In this document: one piece after another, positions 25,574 through 37,500 of the stretch
Layout: every line of letters starts with the position of its first letter
Numbering within the stretch: the stretch's first letter is position 1
Assembly: GCF_000006565.2 (NCBI RefSeq)
Contig: NC_031476.1
Location: 3,062,458-3,126,457 of the forward strand
DNA: 64,000 bases
DNA from: Toxoplasma gondii ME49
Lineage: Eukaryota > Apicomplexa > Conoidasida > Eucoccidiorida > Sarcocystidae
Direction of reading: 5' to 3'
Translations under genes and position numbers: made by a program
The notes under the pieces: generated by a model
What the model saw: only the letters and a program-made list of their open reading frames with translations
Database searches by the model: none
What the model was told of the DNA's origin: nothing

Positions 25574-28500
25574 CTGCACGAAGGAAACGATCGCCACAGA
25601 CACGAGTCAGACGACGGAGACGACACAAAGGAGACGCGAGCGAAGTACCGGAGCTTCCACCACTGACGGGAAGGAGACAGAAATACCCGATTTGCCCTGG
25701 AGACACACGGTCCCTGTGCGACTCTCTCGTGAGGCGCAAGTGTCCGCCAAGCGACTCCAGCGCCTCTAGATCCACCTCGAGGAATGATGAGGTCCCTTCT
25801 TCCTAGGGCGCTACTAAGAGGAAGACTAGATTCCTGGACATCTGGGAAACACACCGCCCTGGATAGAAGGAAACAAATTCTGGCCAAGCAGTTCTCTCTC
25901 TCAAAGACCAGTCGCGCAAGAAAAAAGTTTTGTTGCTCGTGGCTGCTTCGAGGAGCTCACACTCACCTCAGTTGCCACACTGGAGCCGCCCGGATCTCTC
26001 GGGTTCCAAGGCTCTGGGGCGTTGGCGGTCTGGCCCTGCTCGCGTCTCGGTATCCGTCGCAGGCCACAAACACAAGCCGCGTCGCCAGAAGAAGGTCGAG
26101 AGGCAGGGGTCGGTGGCGGCATGTTGCTCGACGCCTCTGCGCGGGAGCAGGCAGCCGGCGCGTCCGGCGCTGCAGGGGGACGACGTTTGCTGTGGTAGGG
26201 GAGACAAAACTCAAGAGGCGCGTCCGATGTATCCCAGTGTGACAGAAGCGAACAGACGAAAGCGACAAGGACATTCCGGGTGAACTGCAATCTGATGAGG
26301 TGGGGGGAGTTGAGAAGGCTCGCGTCTGACGGCTCCTCCACCTCCGAGTCCCCTTTCCGGCTTTCTCGCTGTATCAGGCCGTTCCTCCTCAGCCTCGCGC
26401 TGTGCCGCGCCCCCCCGCGCTGCTCTCCCAGCAGACCTCGGCCTCCTCTGCTCCATCGTCTCTCTTCCTCTGAGGGCGGCCGCAGCTGCCGCAGAGCCCA
26501 GACGACTTCGACAAGAAGAGCGGCTAACATCGAAGGCGACTTCGGCGCCGCATCCGAGGCTTCCCCCTTCTGAAATGAAACGCGTGACGCCCCGTCCTCG
26601 CGCTGCTCTGGGTGGGGATTTGCGCCACTGCGAGACACGGGGATTCGTTCTTCTCGCCGCGCCTCTCCAAATGGATGCATGCCACAGTGGTCTTCTTCTC
26701 GGGAGTCCTGCCTCTGTTCGCTCTCCGGCTCGCGAGACTTTGGGAGGACGCACGCGTCTCCGGCATCCTCTCCAGCACTCTTCTTTTGATCCATTTCCTC
26801 GTTGCCCGCGAATCTTCCGCTGCGCTCTTCGTTTCCGCGCCCCGGCCCCTCGCCCGGAGCTGCCGCCCCGTTGGCTTCTTGCGAATGCCCGCATGCATTG
26901 GCGCCTTGGCCTAGCTGCGACATCTCGGCCTCGGCGAGAGGAGTCGTGGACAGAAGACGCAGCAGCGTCGGAGCTTCGAAGAGCGTCAACCAGCAGGTGC
27001 CAGTGAGAAGCTCGGCGCGTTGCGCCTGAGCCTTGATTTCCGCTAACCTGGACTCCTGAGGCTCGTCTGCCTCGTCTCGCAGCGCCGCCTGCCGTCGCAC
27101 GAGAAGGACGAGGAGCTCCTGCAGATGCGACGGGAAAAGCAGCTTCTTGTCGAAGAAAAAACAGAAAAAAATTGTCTCCCAGAGCCCCGCCAACTGCGGC
27201 GCGGCTGCGGCGTCCAACGTCCTGTCGTTCAGGAGACGCCCTGCAACTGGAAGAACAAACGGAAACAGCAGAGCCTCCGTCATTTCTCTTCGTTCCCTTT
27301 CTGCGCGAGACAGTTGGGGTACACAGCAGTTGAAAGGCCCCGAACCTGCTCCAGACACGTCGCACTCAGACGCCGCGAAAGAAGCCGACGGGCGGGGCTC
27401 GGCGTCTGGACACCGAGGAGGCATCAGCTCCATCTGAGGCGGCCTTCCGCTCTGACAGGAGTCGTCATGCCCTGAGTTCGGATCTGCGGCGCTCAACTCG
27501 TCGCGAAAAAGCCAAGCGAAGGGAGAGGCTGAGAAGAAGCCAACAGCGCGCGGCGAAGAGACCGGCAGTGGTGCGTGGGTGTGGAGAAGAAAGACAGCAA
27601 TGCACTCCGCTGCGAGCCGAAGCAGTTCGTCGTCTTCTGTCATCATGCAAACCGCGCAGAGCTCTCGGATGCCATCCCACAGCGGCGGCACGAGAGGGGC
27701 GATCCCTGCATCTTCCGCTGGCTCTTGTCGCTCTGTTTCTCCCTCCTGGATCTTACTGTCATGACCAGCTTCCTCCCCCTTCGACAAGTGAGAAGGAAAC
27801 TGCGACTGAGTCTCCACACACGGCGCCTTCTCGCCGTCGGACCTTCTGTCTCCCTCGCCGTCGCCCCTCTCGGCACACAGGCCGCGAGACGCATTTGGGG
27901 GGCGGCCGGGCGACGCGGGGCCGGTCCCGGAACCCCAGAAGTCGTCATCTTTCTCCTCTCGTTTTTTCAGTCTTTCCTGCTGCATGCGTCGCATCGATCC
28001 GTCCGGAGGCCCACGGCAGGAGACGCCTGTCTCTGCTTGCGCGGCCGCTGGCGAAGAAGCCCCCAGAGCGCCGGCAGGAAGAGAGAGACACGGAGGAGAC
28101 TCGCGGGTGAGGAGGTGATCTCGGCCAAAGACGCAGGACGGGAGAGGCTGGGAGGCGAAGAAAGTCCGCAGGGCCTCTGCGCACATGCATGCAACGTGGG
28201 CAGAGGCGGGGGGAGAAGCGAAAGCGGGGCGGGCGTCCATCGAGGCCGGAAAAGAAAGATGGAGAGAATCGCGCTGCAGGGCAGTCTGTTTCGCCGCCAA
28301 ACTCAGACGATGCGCTTCCAACAGGACACACAGCGAAGCCACCAATCGCTGCTGGATTGCAGAGCTGCAGATGAGCAGAGAGAACGAGACAGGAGCAGAG
28401 ATGTAGATGGAGGAAAAAAGAGAGATAGACACAGAAGCAGACAGACGGAGAGAGGGAGAGAAAGACGGCGAAAAAAGGAGAGGGGAGGGGGAGAGAAAAA

Positions 28501-31500
28501 GAGAGAAGAGAGGCAGAAGCGAGAGAAAAGAAAGAAAGAAGCTAGACAGGGAGGGAAAAGGATGGGGGAGAGAAGAAGAGGAAGAGGGAATGAGAGATGA
28601 AGACAACGAGGCGACAGAAAAAACAGAGAAGACAGGGAGAGAGACACCCACACGAGATACGAACAACGATGTTCAGGAAACAGTGAGAAAACGAACATCT
28701 TTCACAGTTCAGTGAAGCGATTACTGGGCGTCCTTTACTGTGCCTGTTTCTGCGTAGACAGAACGACTACATGCTATAGAAATCTTCCTAACAGCGAAGG
28801 CGGCGAAACGAGGTCTTGGGCTTCTTCTCCCTTATCCCGTTTGCTGGGTTTTTTGTTGTCTTGAGAGTCGCCTTCACGCCCCTGTCAATCGACGTTGAAT
28901 TCTTCTTTCTCTCTCTGCCCCTGTGGTTTCTCTTCGCGTCCGTGTTCCTACTTTCGCCTTTCGCGCTTCCCTTTTCTTCCCCTTCTTCTCTTCCTGTTGC
29001 TCTCTCTTCCTCTCCTTCTTTACCTGCTGCTCTCTCTTCCCCTCCTTCTTTTCCTGTTGCTCTCTCTTCCTTTCCTTCTTTACCTGCTCCTCTCCACCTC
29101 CTCTTCTTTCCCTCTTGGTCCCGTCCCCGTCAGCGGCGCTCCGCTGGCGCGTACCTGACGTCATTTGCGTTGTTCGCGCTCCCCGTCTCGCGGGCGACGC
29201 ATGCACTGAGAAGCGCCTGGAAGCCGCCGTTCAGCTGCGGCACATGCAGCGCCTTCGCCCAGGCGGTGCAAATCAGGCGCTGTATGTGAGGCGGGGAGTA
29301 GACGCCCGAGGCGATGGGGCAGAGCCTCAAGATCCGCAGCAGGAGACGCAGGAACTCCGTGCAAGTGGAGGCGGAGAGCAGCGGGAGGAGATCATGTGCG
29401 TCTTCAATCACGGCGGAAATCTCAAACTCGAGCGCCACCTCGCCAGAAGCGCGCCGCTTGAGCGCAGCGAGAAAACCTTCAAAAGCGACGAAGCTACATA
29501 GTCTGCAGGTGGACACAAAACGCCGAAGCGCCTGCGTTTTAAGCGTGCGAATTGCGACCCTCTGTGACTGAACGACAATCCTCCGCGAAACCGTGAGTCG
29601 GCGGACACAGGCGAAGGCACTCCGACACACTCAACCAGAGGGTCGCCAGTTTCCTGTGTGGTGCCGCGCGTGCATGCAAGGAAAAGAAAAACCTCTTTTT
29701 TGCGGGGTAATCATCGGTGAGCTCCAGCCGCCTGCTTTGGACTTTGGGATCCACGCGGACCGTTGTGCTGGAAACAGTTCCGTTCATCGACTTCGAAAGG
29801 TAACCGAGTGAGACAAGCGGGCGAACGAGAGAAGCGCAGAGGAAGCTGAAAGAGCACTTGCGGCGCTCAAAGCGACAAGCGCCTCAAAGAGCCTGGCGCC
29901 GAGGGGATACTCAGAGCAGAGAAGACGGCCTGACGGCCAAAAGGGAGGAGAAACGGAACGTGAGGAAGGAGAGACACCGACAGAGAAATGACAGATGGAA
30001 CGGGAACAAAGAATAAAAACCAGACGGAGACACGCCCAGAAAAAGAGGCAAAACTCGACCAGAGAAAAACCGAGAAGCTCCCCTGTCCCTGCCTACCTAA
30101 CGACCGGATGCTGGTGATGGTCTGTGCAACTGCGAGAAGCCAAGCGAGCGAGCGCATGCAGTTCTTCGGCGCCATAGTGAGTGACCAAGTAAGTCGCGAG
30201 GTCTTTGGCCACAATGAGGGCCCTTCCCTTCAGAAGCGGCATGTCTCCTTCTCCTTCTTTGTCGCTGTCGGAGTGGACTGTGGGGTCTCCTCTCTGGCCG
30301 CCAAGCCCCAGCTCTCTGCTAGGCCACCTTGGTCCCTCAGTTAGGTCGCTGCTCTTTCCTACTTCTCCATCCTCTTCGCCTCGCGGAGACACCTGGCTCC
30401 TCGGCTGGCCTTCCGCTGTCGGAGATTCGCGTCTCGCTCGGTCTTGCGGTCGCCTCGCTTCTGGAGCTTGTCCAGGAGCTGTGAGAATCTGGGCGAGAGT
30501 CTTGACGACGCGGTCGACAGAAAGACTCGAGTCGCGACTCCAGATTTCTTCTTCTATCGCCTTTCGACTTTGCATCCAAGGATCCACGGCGCCTCCCTGG
30601 GAAGCGTCTCCGCCAGTGTCGCAGGGCAGAGGCGAGCAAGGAGAAGGAGACGAAAAGGCAGAAATGCGTGCGAGAGTGTTGGAGACAGCGCCAATCGCCC
30701 ACAGGGCGACCTGGAAAGACGAGAAAAACAATCAATGGCAACGAAGAGGAAAACGCGGACTAAAACGTGGAACTCCAAACCCTCCAGCTTAAAGCAAGGA
30801 ACGGGGAAACCTCGCAGCGTTCATCCAGACTCGCTTCGTCTGAAAACAGCGACTTTCTTGTCTCACTTGATCTGTCCTTCCTTTGTCTCTATACCACCGC
30901 AGCCAGTGCGGCTTCGTCGTCTTTCCTTCTGCGATTCTGTCAAACATACCTCAACCAGCTTCCACCACCTCGCAGCTCCTTCTCGCTTCCTCATCTCGCC
31001 CAACTGAATCACCGACGTAGCTGCTTCAACCACTGCGGCTGCAGTCCCTAAACTCCTCCGGAGCTCTTCTTCTTCGTCTGCTTCTGTCTCTTCTGCTTCG
31101 TCTGCTTCTGTCTCTTCTGCTTCGTCGGCTTCTGTCTCTTCTTCTTCGTCTGCTTCTCCGCCTTCCTCTCCCTCTTCTCCGTCTCCTCCGCCGTCGATTT
31201 CTGTGTCGCTGGCTGTCTCGCTGCAGGAGGAAGAAGAACGCGAGCGAGACGAGCAGCCGCCTGCGCGTTCGAGGTCGCTGGTGTCGCCCGCTGGCTTTCT
31301 AGGAAGGTGCCGACGGCGTTCTGCTTCGCCACCCTGTCTCTCGTTCGCCGGCGACGAAGCGCGCATGTCTCGCGTCGAACTCCGAGAATGCCGAAGGCTT
31401 TCCGCCTCCTCCGCGCAACCCACCAAGGAGGGCGAGGATGCAAAGGACCGAGAACAGGCCGGTAGAGAGGGTGAGAGAGAGAAAGTGGAGACAAAACGGC

Positions 31501-34500
31501 AGGAGGAGGAGAGAGGAGACTGGGGCGCAGAAAACGAAGAGATGCGCGTGTGACGCGCCGAAGCCTTTGCAGGTCCAGCCACAAGACAAGCAGGAGAGAA
31601 CGACGGACTCGAATGAACAAAGAAGGAAAGAGAGTTTGTCCACTCAACGCCGATGCCGCGCCTGGGGGGTCTCTCCAGAGCACGAATAAACTTGGTGACC
31701 GCTGTGCGTATCGATTCGACTTCCTCCTCTTCACTCTCTGCTTCATCCCGTGGACAGTCAATGAGCCCTCCATGCACTGGAATTCTTCTCTCTCTTCTTC
31801 TGTCTCTTCTCCTCCGTCTTTGTGCCTCTCTTCCTTCCGCGCTTTTTCCCTCGCTTTGCCTTCTCGCTGTCTCCGAAGCCGGTCTGGTACGGCGCGCAAG
31901 GATCCAGGTTGCCGCTTGACAGCTGTCTCCTTTTCCTTCTGCTCTGCCTTTTTCCTCTCCTTGTTCTTCGCCTTTGCCGCCTCCGGCGACCCGGCGGCCC
32001 CTGCGACTTTCCTCCACCACTGGCTCGCAGCAGCTCGAAGACAAACGCGAAATCTGACTGGAGCGTCCGCGCAGCAGCGGCTTTCTCGGTGCCTCTCCGG
32101 GCTCGCCTGGACACCAAGAGAGCGACAGAGAGAGCTCGAGAGGTCCAGAACTGGACGCATGCAGTCTGCCTTATCGCGGAGGACATCGAGACGTACGTTC
32201 AGTGGCAGGACGAAGAATGCGCGCGAAAGAGAGACATGAAAGGTGTACGAGCGTCAGCGAGAAGACAGCAGAAAGACAAGCGATGAAAGGCGCAAGACAA
32301 GGGGAGGGAGAAAAGACGCAACACAAGAAATGCGAAGGCAAGTGTAATAAGGCACCTGAAGGGAAGCATGAAGTGACACAGATCAAGAGGCGCGAACGAA
32401 TCAGGAACGGCAGCGACAGCAGCCACGGAGAGCGAGGGCGCCTGCTGCTTTTGAAACGCACCAAACACACAGTCTTCACCCTCGAAAAACAACCGTGTCA
32501 AAAGATCCTTACACGGTTCACAAGAGCTCCACGTTATCCTTTCAAACCGGAACGGCGAGGTAGTCTTCAAATCCTGAATTGTGAGTCCCGCTGTCTGTGA
32601 AGAAACAAGCAAAGGCCTTTCTTTCCACTTACATATTTCACGAGACCGTGAACAGACAAGCGCCGCAGTGTCTCCGTCAACTCCAAGAATCCTCAAGGCT
32701 CGCCATCTGTTTTCTGCCGACGCGAGGCCGAGGAGAGAAACTCGGCGATAACAAATGCAGCAGCGAATGGCATGTCCTTCTTCAGCTGTTCCCCCCTCGC
32801 ACCTTGAATCTGCGTTTCTGCCTTTACTTCCGCCTCGTCCTGCTTCCACCTTGTCTCTCCTGTTTGTGTCCGCCCTCACGGGGGTGTTTGGTGGCGACAA
32901 AGGAAAGTCTCGTCGGGCCTCGTTTGCTCTGCAGGCGCGATCACTGGGACTAGACGCTGGATCGAAGGCGGAGACGGGGAGACGCCGCCCAGGCGAGGGC
33001 GCGCCCACCGTCTCTGTCATTTCTTCTCCAGCGCAAAACGTCTCCTGCCTCCGTCCCCGTGTGTCTCCTTGTGCTCGTTCGCGAAGCCGCGGTCGCTGGT
33101 TGCTCGTGACGCTCCTGGGAGTGCACCAGCCGTGGGCGAAAGAGCAAGGGGGATGTCTCCGAGTAAAAGAGACATTAGATGAGAAGGAGACCGGCGACCG
33201 TCTCTGTGGGTGTGGGGTGTCTCTCTTTTGCTGTCTCTTTGGCTTCGGGCTCGAGGCCCGAGAGGGGTACAGCGCAAACGCGAAGGACGTCGATCTGTGG
33301 CCTAGCAGCGTCTTCTCTTCAGCAGGCGCGAGCTGGCAGAACGGGAGGAGAAGCGAGAAGAGAAGCGAGAGAAGAAGAGGCGCGGTGGAATTGCTGGAGG
33401 ACAAAAGGAGAGAGGCGGAGTTCGGACTCTCGGCCAAGGCGCCCAGAAGGCGAACAATCTGAAGACACACAATTCACAGCCGGTCTGCGCGCTTCTCTCA
33501 GGGAGCTTGTGGGGCGCGAGCGAGAAGAACGAAGGCGACCCAGACACAGAAACCACGGAGCTAGGAGGTTAGCCGCGCGAGAGAAGGCAGACGACGAGCA
33601 CCGCGCACAAAGCCAAGTAATCATTATCCAAAACGAGGAAAGACGAGCACGCAGAGAAAGGGAACCCCAGAGGGAACTCGGAACAAAGACAGGAACGCCA
33701 GACCCCCACGAACGAAAAAAAACACGGAGATAAATTGTGAAGGGGATAAACGTAGAACAGGAGCAACGACGAGTGTCAAGAATCAAAAGAGAAGACGCAA
33801 ACGAACCTGAATGACTAGGGCAACCCCAGAGTGGCGTCGGCCTGGTTGCCGCACTCCACGCGGTCTCTCGTCTTGTGCAAAGACGAAGCCACCGCCGTCT
33901 TCCTCGTCGAGCAGGAGCGTGTCAAACATACGAAAGTAGCGTTTTAAGAGTTCGATGCTGACCTCGAGAGAACTCTTTGCAGTCTCTGTCGCTGTCTGTC
34001 GGAGCCGCGAGACAACAGAGGAACGAACGCTCAAGCACGGCTCCCTTAACTCTCGTATCGACCCGTCCCGGTCAAAGAGATCAGACTCAGCGCTCCCGTC
34101 TCCTCGAAAGGAAGGCGAGGCGGCGAAAACCTCTAGACACGAAACGCAGAGAGCTGCGCCTGGAAGACTCGCAGAAAGCCATGAGGACGAAGGTGAGAGC
34201 TCAGCGGGCGAGAACCCCCCTACCCCACAGCCTTCTTCGCGTTCTTCGACTCTCCAGAAAGAGTTTCCTTCCGCTACGGGGCCGTCTCCGTTTCGACGTT
34301 CGCCAAGCTGCGGCGACCCTCTCCCTCGGCCTCGGCGCCCTTCGGGATCGAAGGTCCCTAGAGCTTCTGCGCCGCCGCCATGGAGGCCGACCGGCTTGGG
34401 GATCCGGCCTTCTCGGATATCGCTACTCTGTTCTGGATGGAAGTCTCGACCGCATTCTGTATTGATCGCTGGATTACATCGCTCGTTAAACTTTGGACTG

Positions 34501-37500
34501 GAGTCTCCGTCGCCTCCTTCCTTTCTGTCCGGTTCGCCACGAGCCGAGGCGGCATGAGGAGGAAACCTTTCCTCGTTTGTGTCTCGCATCTCAGACGGAT
34601 TCTCAGGACAACCAAGATGGAACTTCTCCCCTTTTTCGTCGCCTCCGGCCTTGGTTTGTTTTCGGCCTCCCTTCACGCTCTTCGCACACCCTCCTCCCAC
34701 AAGTGTCTCCGTCTGTCTCTCAAGGCTCGGGGGCTGCGCTCGACCGACAGGGACAGTGGCGGCTTGGGGCTCCGCCTCGGACCCAAAAGCGTATCTCCTT
34801 TCGCTGCGCGACAAGAAGGCGACGACTTCCGCGAGGTTGGATCGAGAGCGCAGCGAGGGACAGAGCGACTCAAGAGAAGCGAGGAGAATCCAGTTTGCCT
34901 CCAGAAGAAGAAAGAGAGGAGGGAGAGCAGACAAACCCCTCACGCAGGAGACCGCGACCTCGATGTACTCGACGTCGGTAAGGCGCGCACTTGCACAGCG
35001 AAGAAGGTCGAGAAGAAGTGAGGAGAACGCCCCGATGGACAGCGCCACGGGGAAGAGCGCCGCTTTCCACGAAAGCAAACGAGAGCGAAAGACAGTTTCG
35101 TAAAGTGAACAAACCTGGTAGGCATTCCAGTTCACTCCCCGCCGCGCTCGCCGCAGGAGACTCAGCCGGGGTCCACAGGCGGCGTCGGAGCAGGAAACAC
35201 AAGGGGAGGCGAAAGGCGCGAAAGACGACGAGAACGGACGGCGAGCGACTGCTCGCAGAATCGCCCGGTAGAGGTCGACAATAGCTTGGGCGAGGAGAGG
35301 CGACGGGAGCGAAAACTGAAGGGAAGGAAGAGAACGCAGCGAGAAGAAAGAGGTGAAAAGTGAGGGAGCGCGGAAAGCTCATCACGGAAATAGGAGGAGA
35401 AAGACGTGACGGACAGCACACAACGTGGAAAGGCGAAGGGAGAGACAAGTGAGAGAGAAAGCAGCAAATGACGCATCTGACCGACAGCTTTCGCCAATTG
35501 TTATTGATGATTTAGTGAACAAAATATGCGTTAGTATTGTATCTTTATAGTTTGCAGATAATTTATTTCGTTTATGTGTTTGAAGGTGAAATTCGCGCTG
35601 GGTTCAACCTAATGGTTTTTAATACTGATTTGTACTGTGCCACTTGGAAAAAAATAAATTCCTACACTAAAAAACATGTTCGCATATCTTTAAACAAATG
35701 ACCACGATAGTAAAAGTGGAAACTGAAACGTAATTGCCCTTCGGACTTGGTCCTTTAAAGACGCAAACCAGAGTCGGAATTGAGACGGAAACGCAGACGG
35801 AGAGTGTTCTGTCTCGGCGTAGACAGACGAAGAGTCCTTCGCAAAACGAGAGAGCACACAGTGTAGAAGGCGAGTCCATCTCTGCGTATGCCTTGCCTCC
35901 AGCGAACCAGTCCCTTTCACAGACGAAGCTGGAAGTCTGGAAACGAGAAGAGCTTTAGACGCTTCGCACACACCGGGTCTCAGAGCCAGCGACGGTGGAA
36001 GCTCTGTGCAAAGAGGCTGCCAGCACTCAGCCCTCCTAGCGCCTCCAAACGCTCCCCCACGACAATCTACAAGTCGAAAACATAGAGCTAAGGAATGCAA
36101 GAATAGAGCTATATATGCACATCTATTTCCTACATTTATGTCTCTGTTCCGTGGCTGCACCAAGACTTCGCACCAAGACAAATCTACATCTCTTCTTGTA
36201 TAAATGGTTGTATATGTCTAAACACTGGACACACATGTTGTGCACCGCTGAGTCGGTGCGTATTTCAGTCAGCGCTCGTCTGTTTCGCTCAGCCGCTGGT
36301 TCGTTCGTTTCGACGCGCCAGGTGGAATGTACGTTTATCTTTCTTCGTTTGTATATGCTTCACGTATGGGTATCTTTCACTTCGTTGCAGCATACAAACG
36401 CATGCGAAACTCTGCCCTTCCCCCTGTAATACCTGGGAGCTCAGGCGAGCCTTGGTGAGAGCGAGAGTCCTGCCGACAGCGTCGCCATCGAGGGACGAGA
36501 CAGCCGAGGCGCCACCGCCTGCTGTGCAGCCCCAAAGGTGGAGCCCAAAGCAGGCGCCGGGCGCCGGTCTCGCGCGGTCGAGAGCCTGGCGAAGCGCGGC
36601 GAGGACGGCCTCCAGAAACGGACAGAAAGGCGACATCGAGGGTGCGCAGACGCGCTGGAAATGCGCCGAGTGTCGCCTGAGACTCTCGAAGGAGTGAGGC
36701 AACACCAAGGCGACAAATGCATTCTCCACGAGGCAGTGCAGAAGGGACAAGAGAGACAGTTGAGCCTCAAGAAGCGCAGGCGAAGAAGGCCGACACAGAA
36801 ACAGGGGAGACGCTCCAGAGGCCTCAGACGGAGACGCCGGCAACGCGTCCAACGACAACCGAAGTAGAACCTGCAACAGGAGGGAGGAAGACATCGAACA
36901 AACTACTCAGGCACGGATCCACGTCTACACAATTAGAGTCCTACATATAAATCTACTAGCTGTCGGATGTGTCATTACACACACACATACGCAAAGACAA
37001 AGTAAACATACATATAAATACATATATATATATATATATATGCATATATTTACGCATATATATATATATATATGGGGACGCAAAGTGTGGGAATGACGGC
37101 CAGAGTCTCGAGATCATAAATGAGGGAGCAGAGAAGAAAGAAGAAGAGAGAGAAAGATACGTGAATGGCGATTGACTGAGAGTCTCTTCAGAGTGAAGGC
37201 AAAGGCACTCGACTGCCACACAGGACTCAATGAACCACCGCGCGCATGCGAAAGGGAGCCCGGCAAGTTGTCTCCACCCTCGCCCCGCTGTTCCTACTAA
37301 GACATGAACACGCAGCTGTATCCAGTCTTCGTCTTCCTCGCTTTCGCCTTCCTCGTCTGCTCCGCTCTTTTCGTTTCCTGACGCTCCTTCTGCATCGCTG
37401 TACATCTCCATTGGGCGCGCGCCTGCCCGCGAGTCGCCCTCCCGAGTTCGCCTGTCTCCCTCGCGTTTCAGCGAATCGTCTCTGGCCAGCTGATAGCCGT

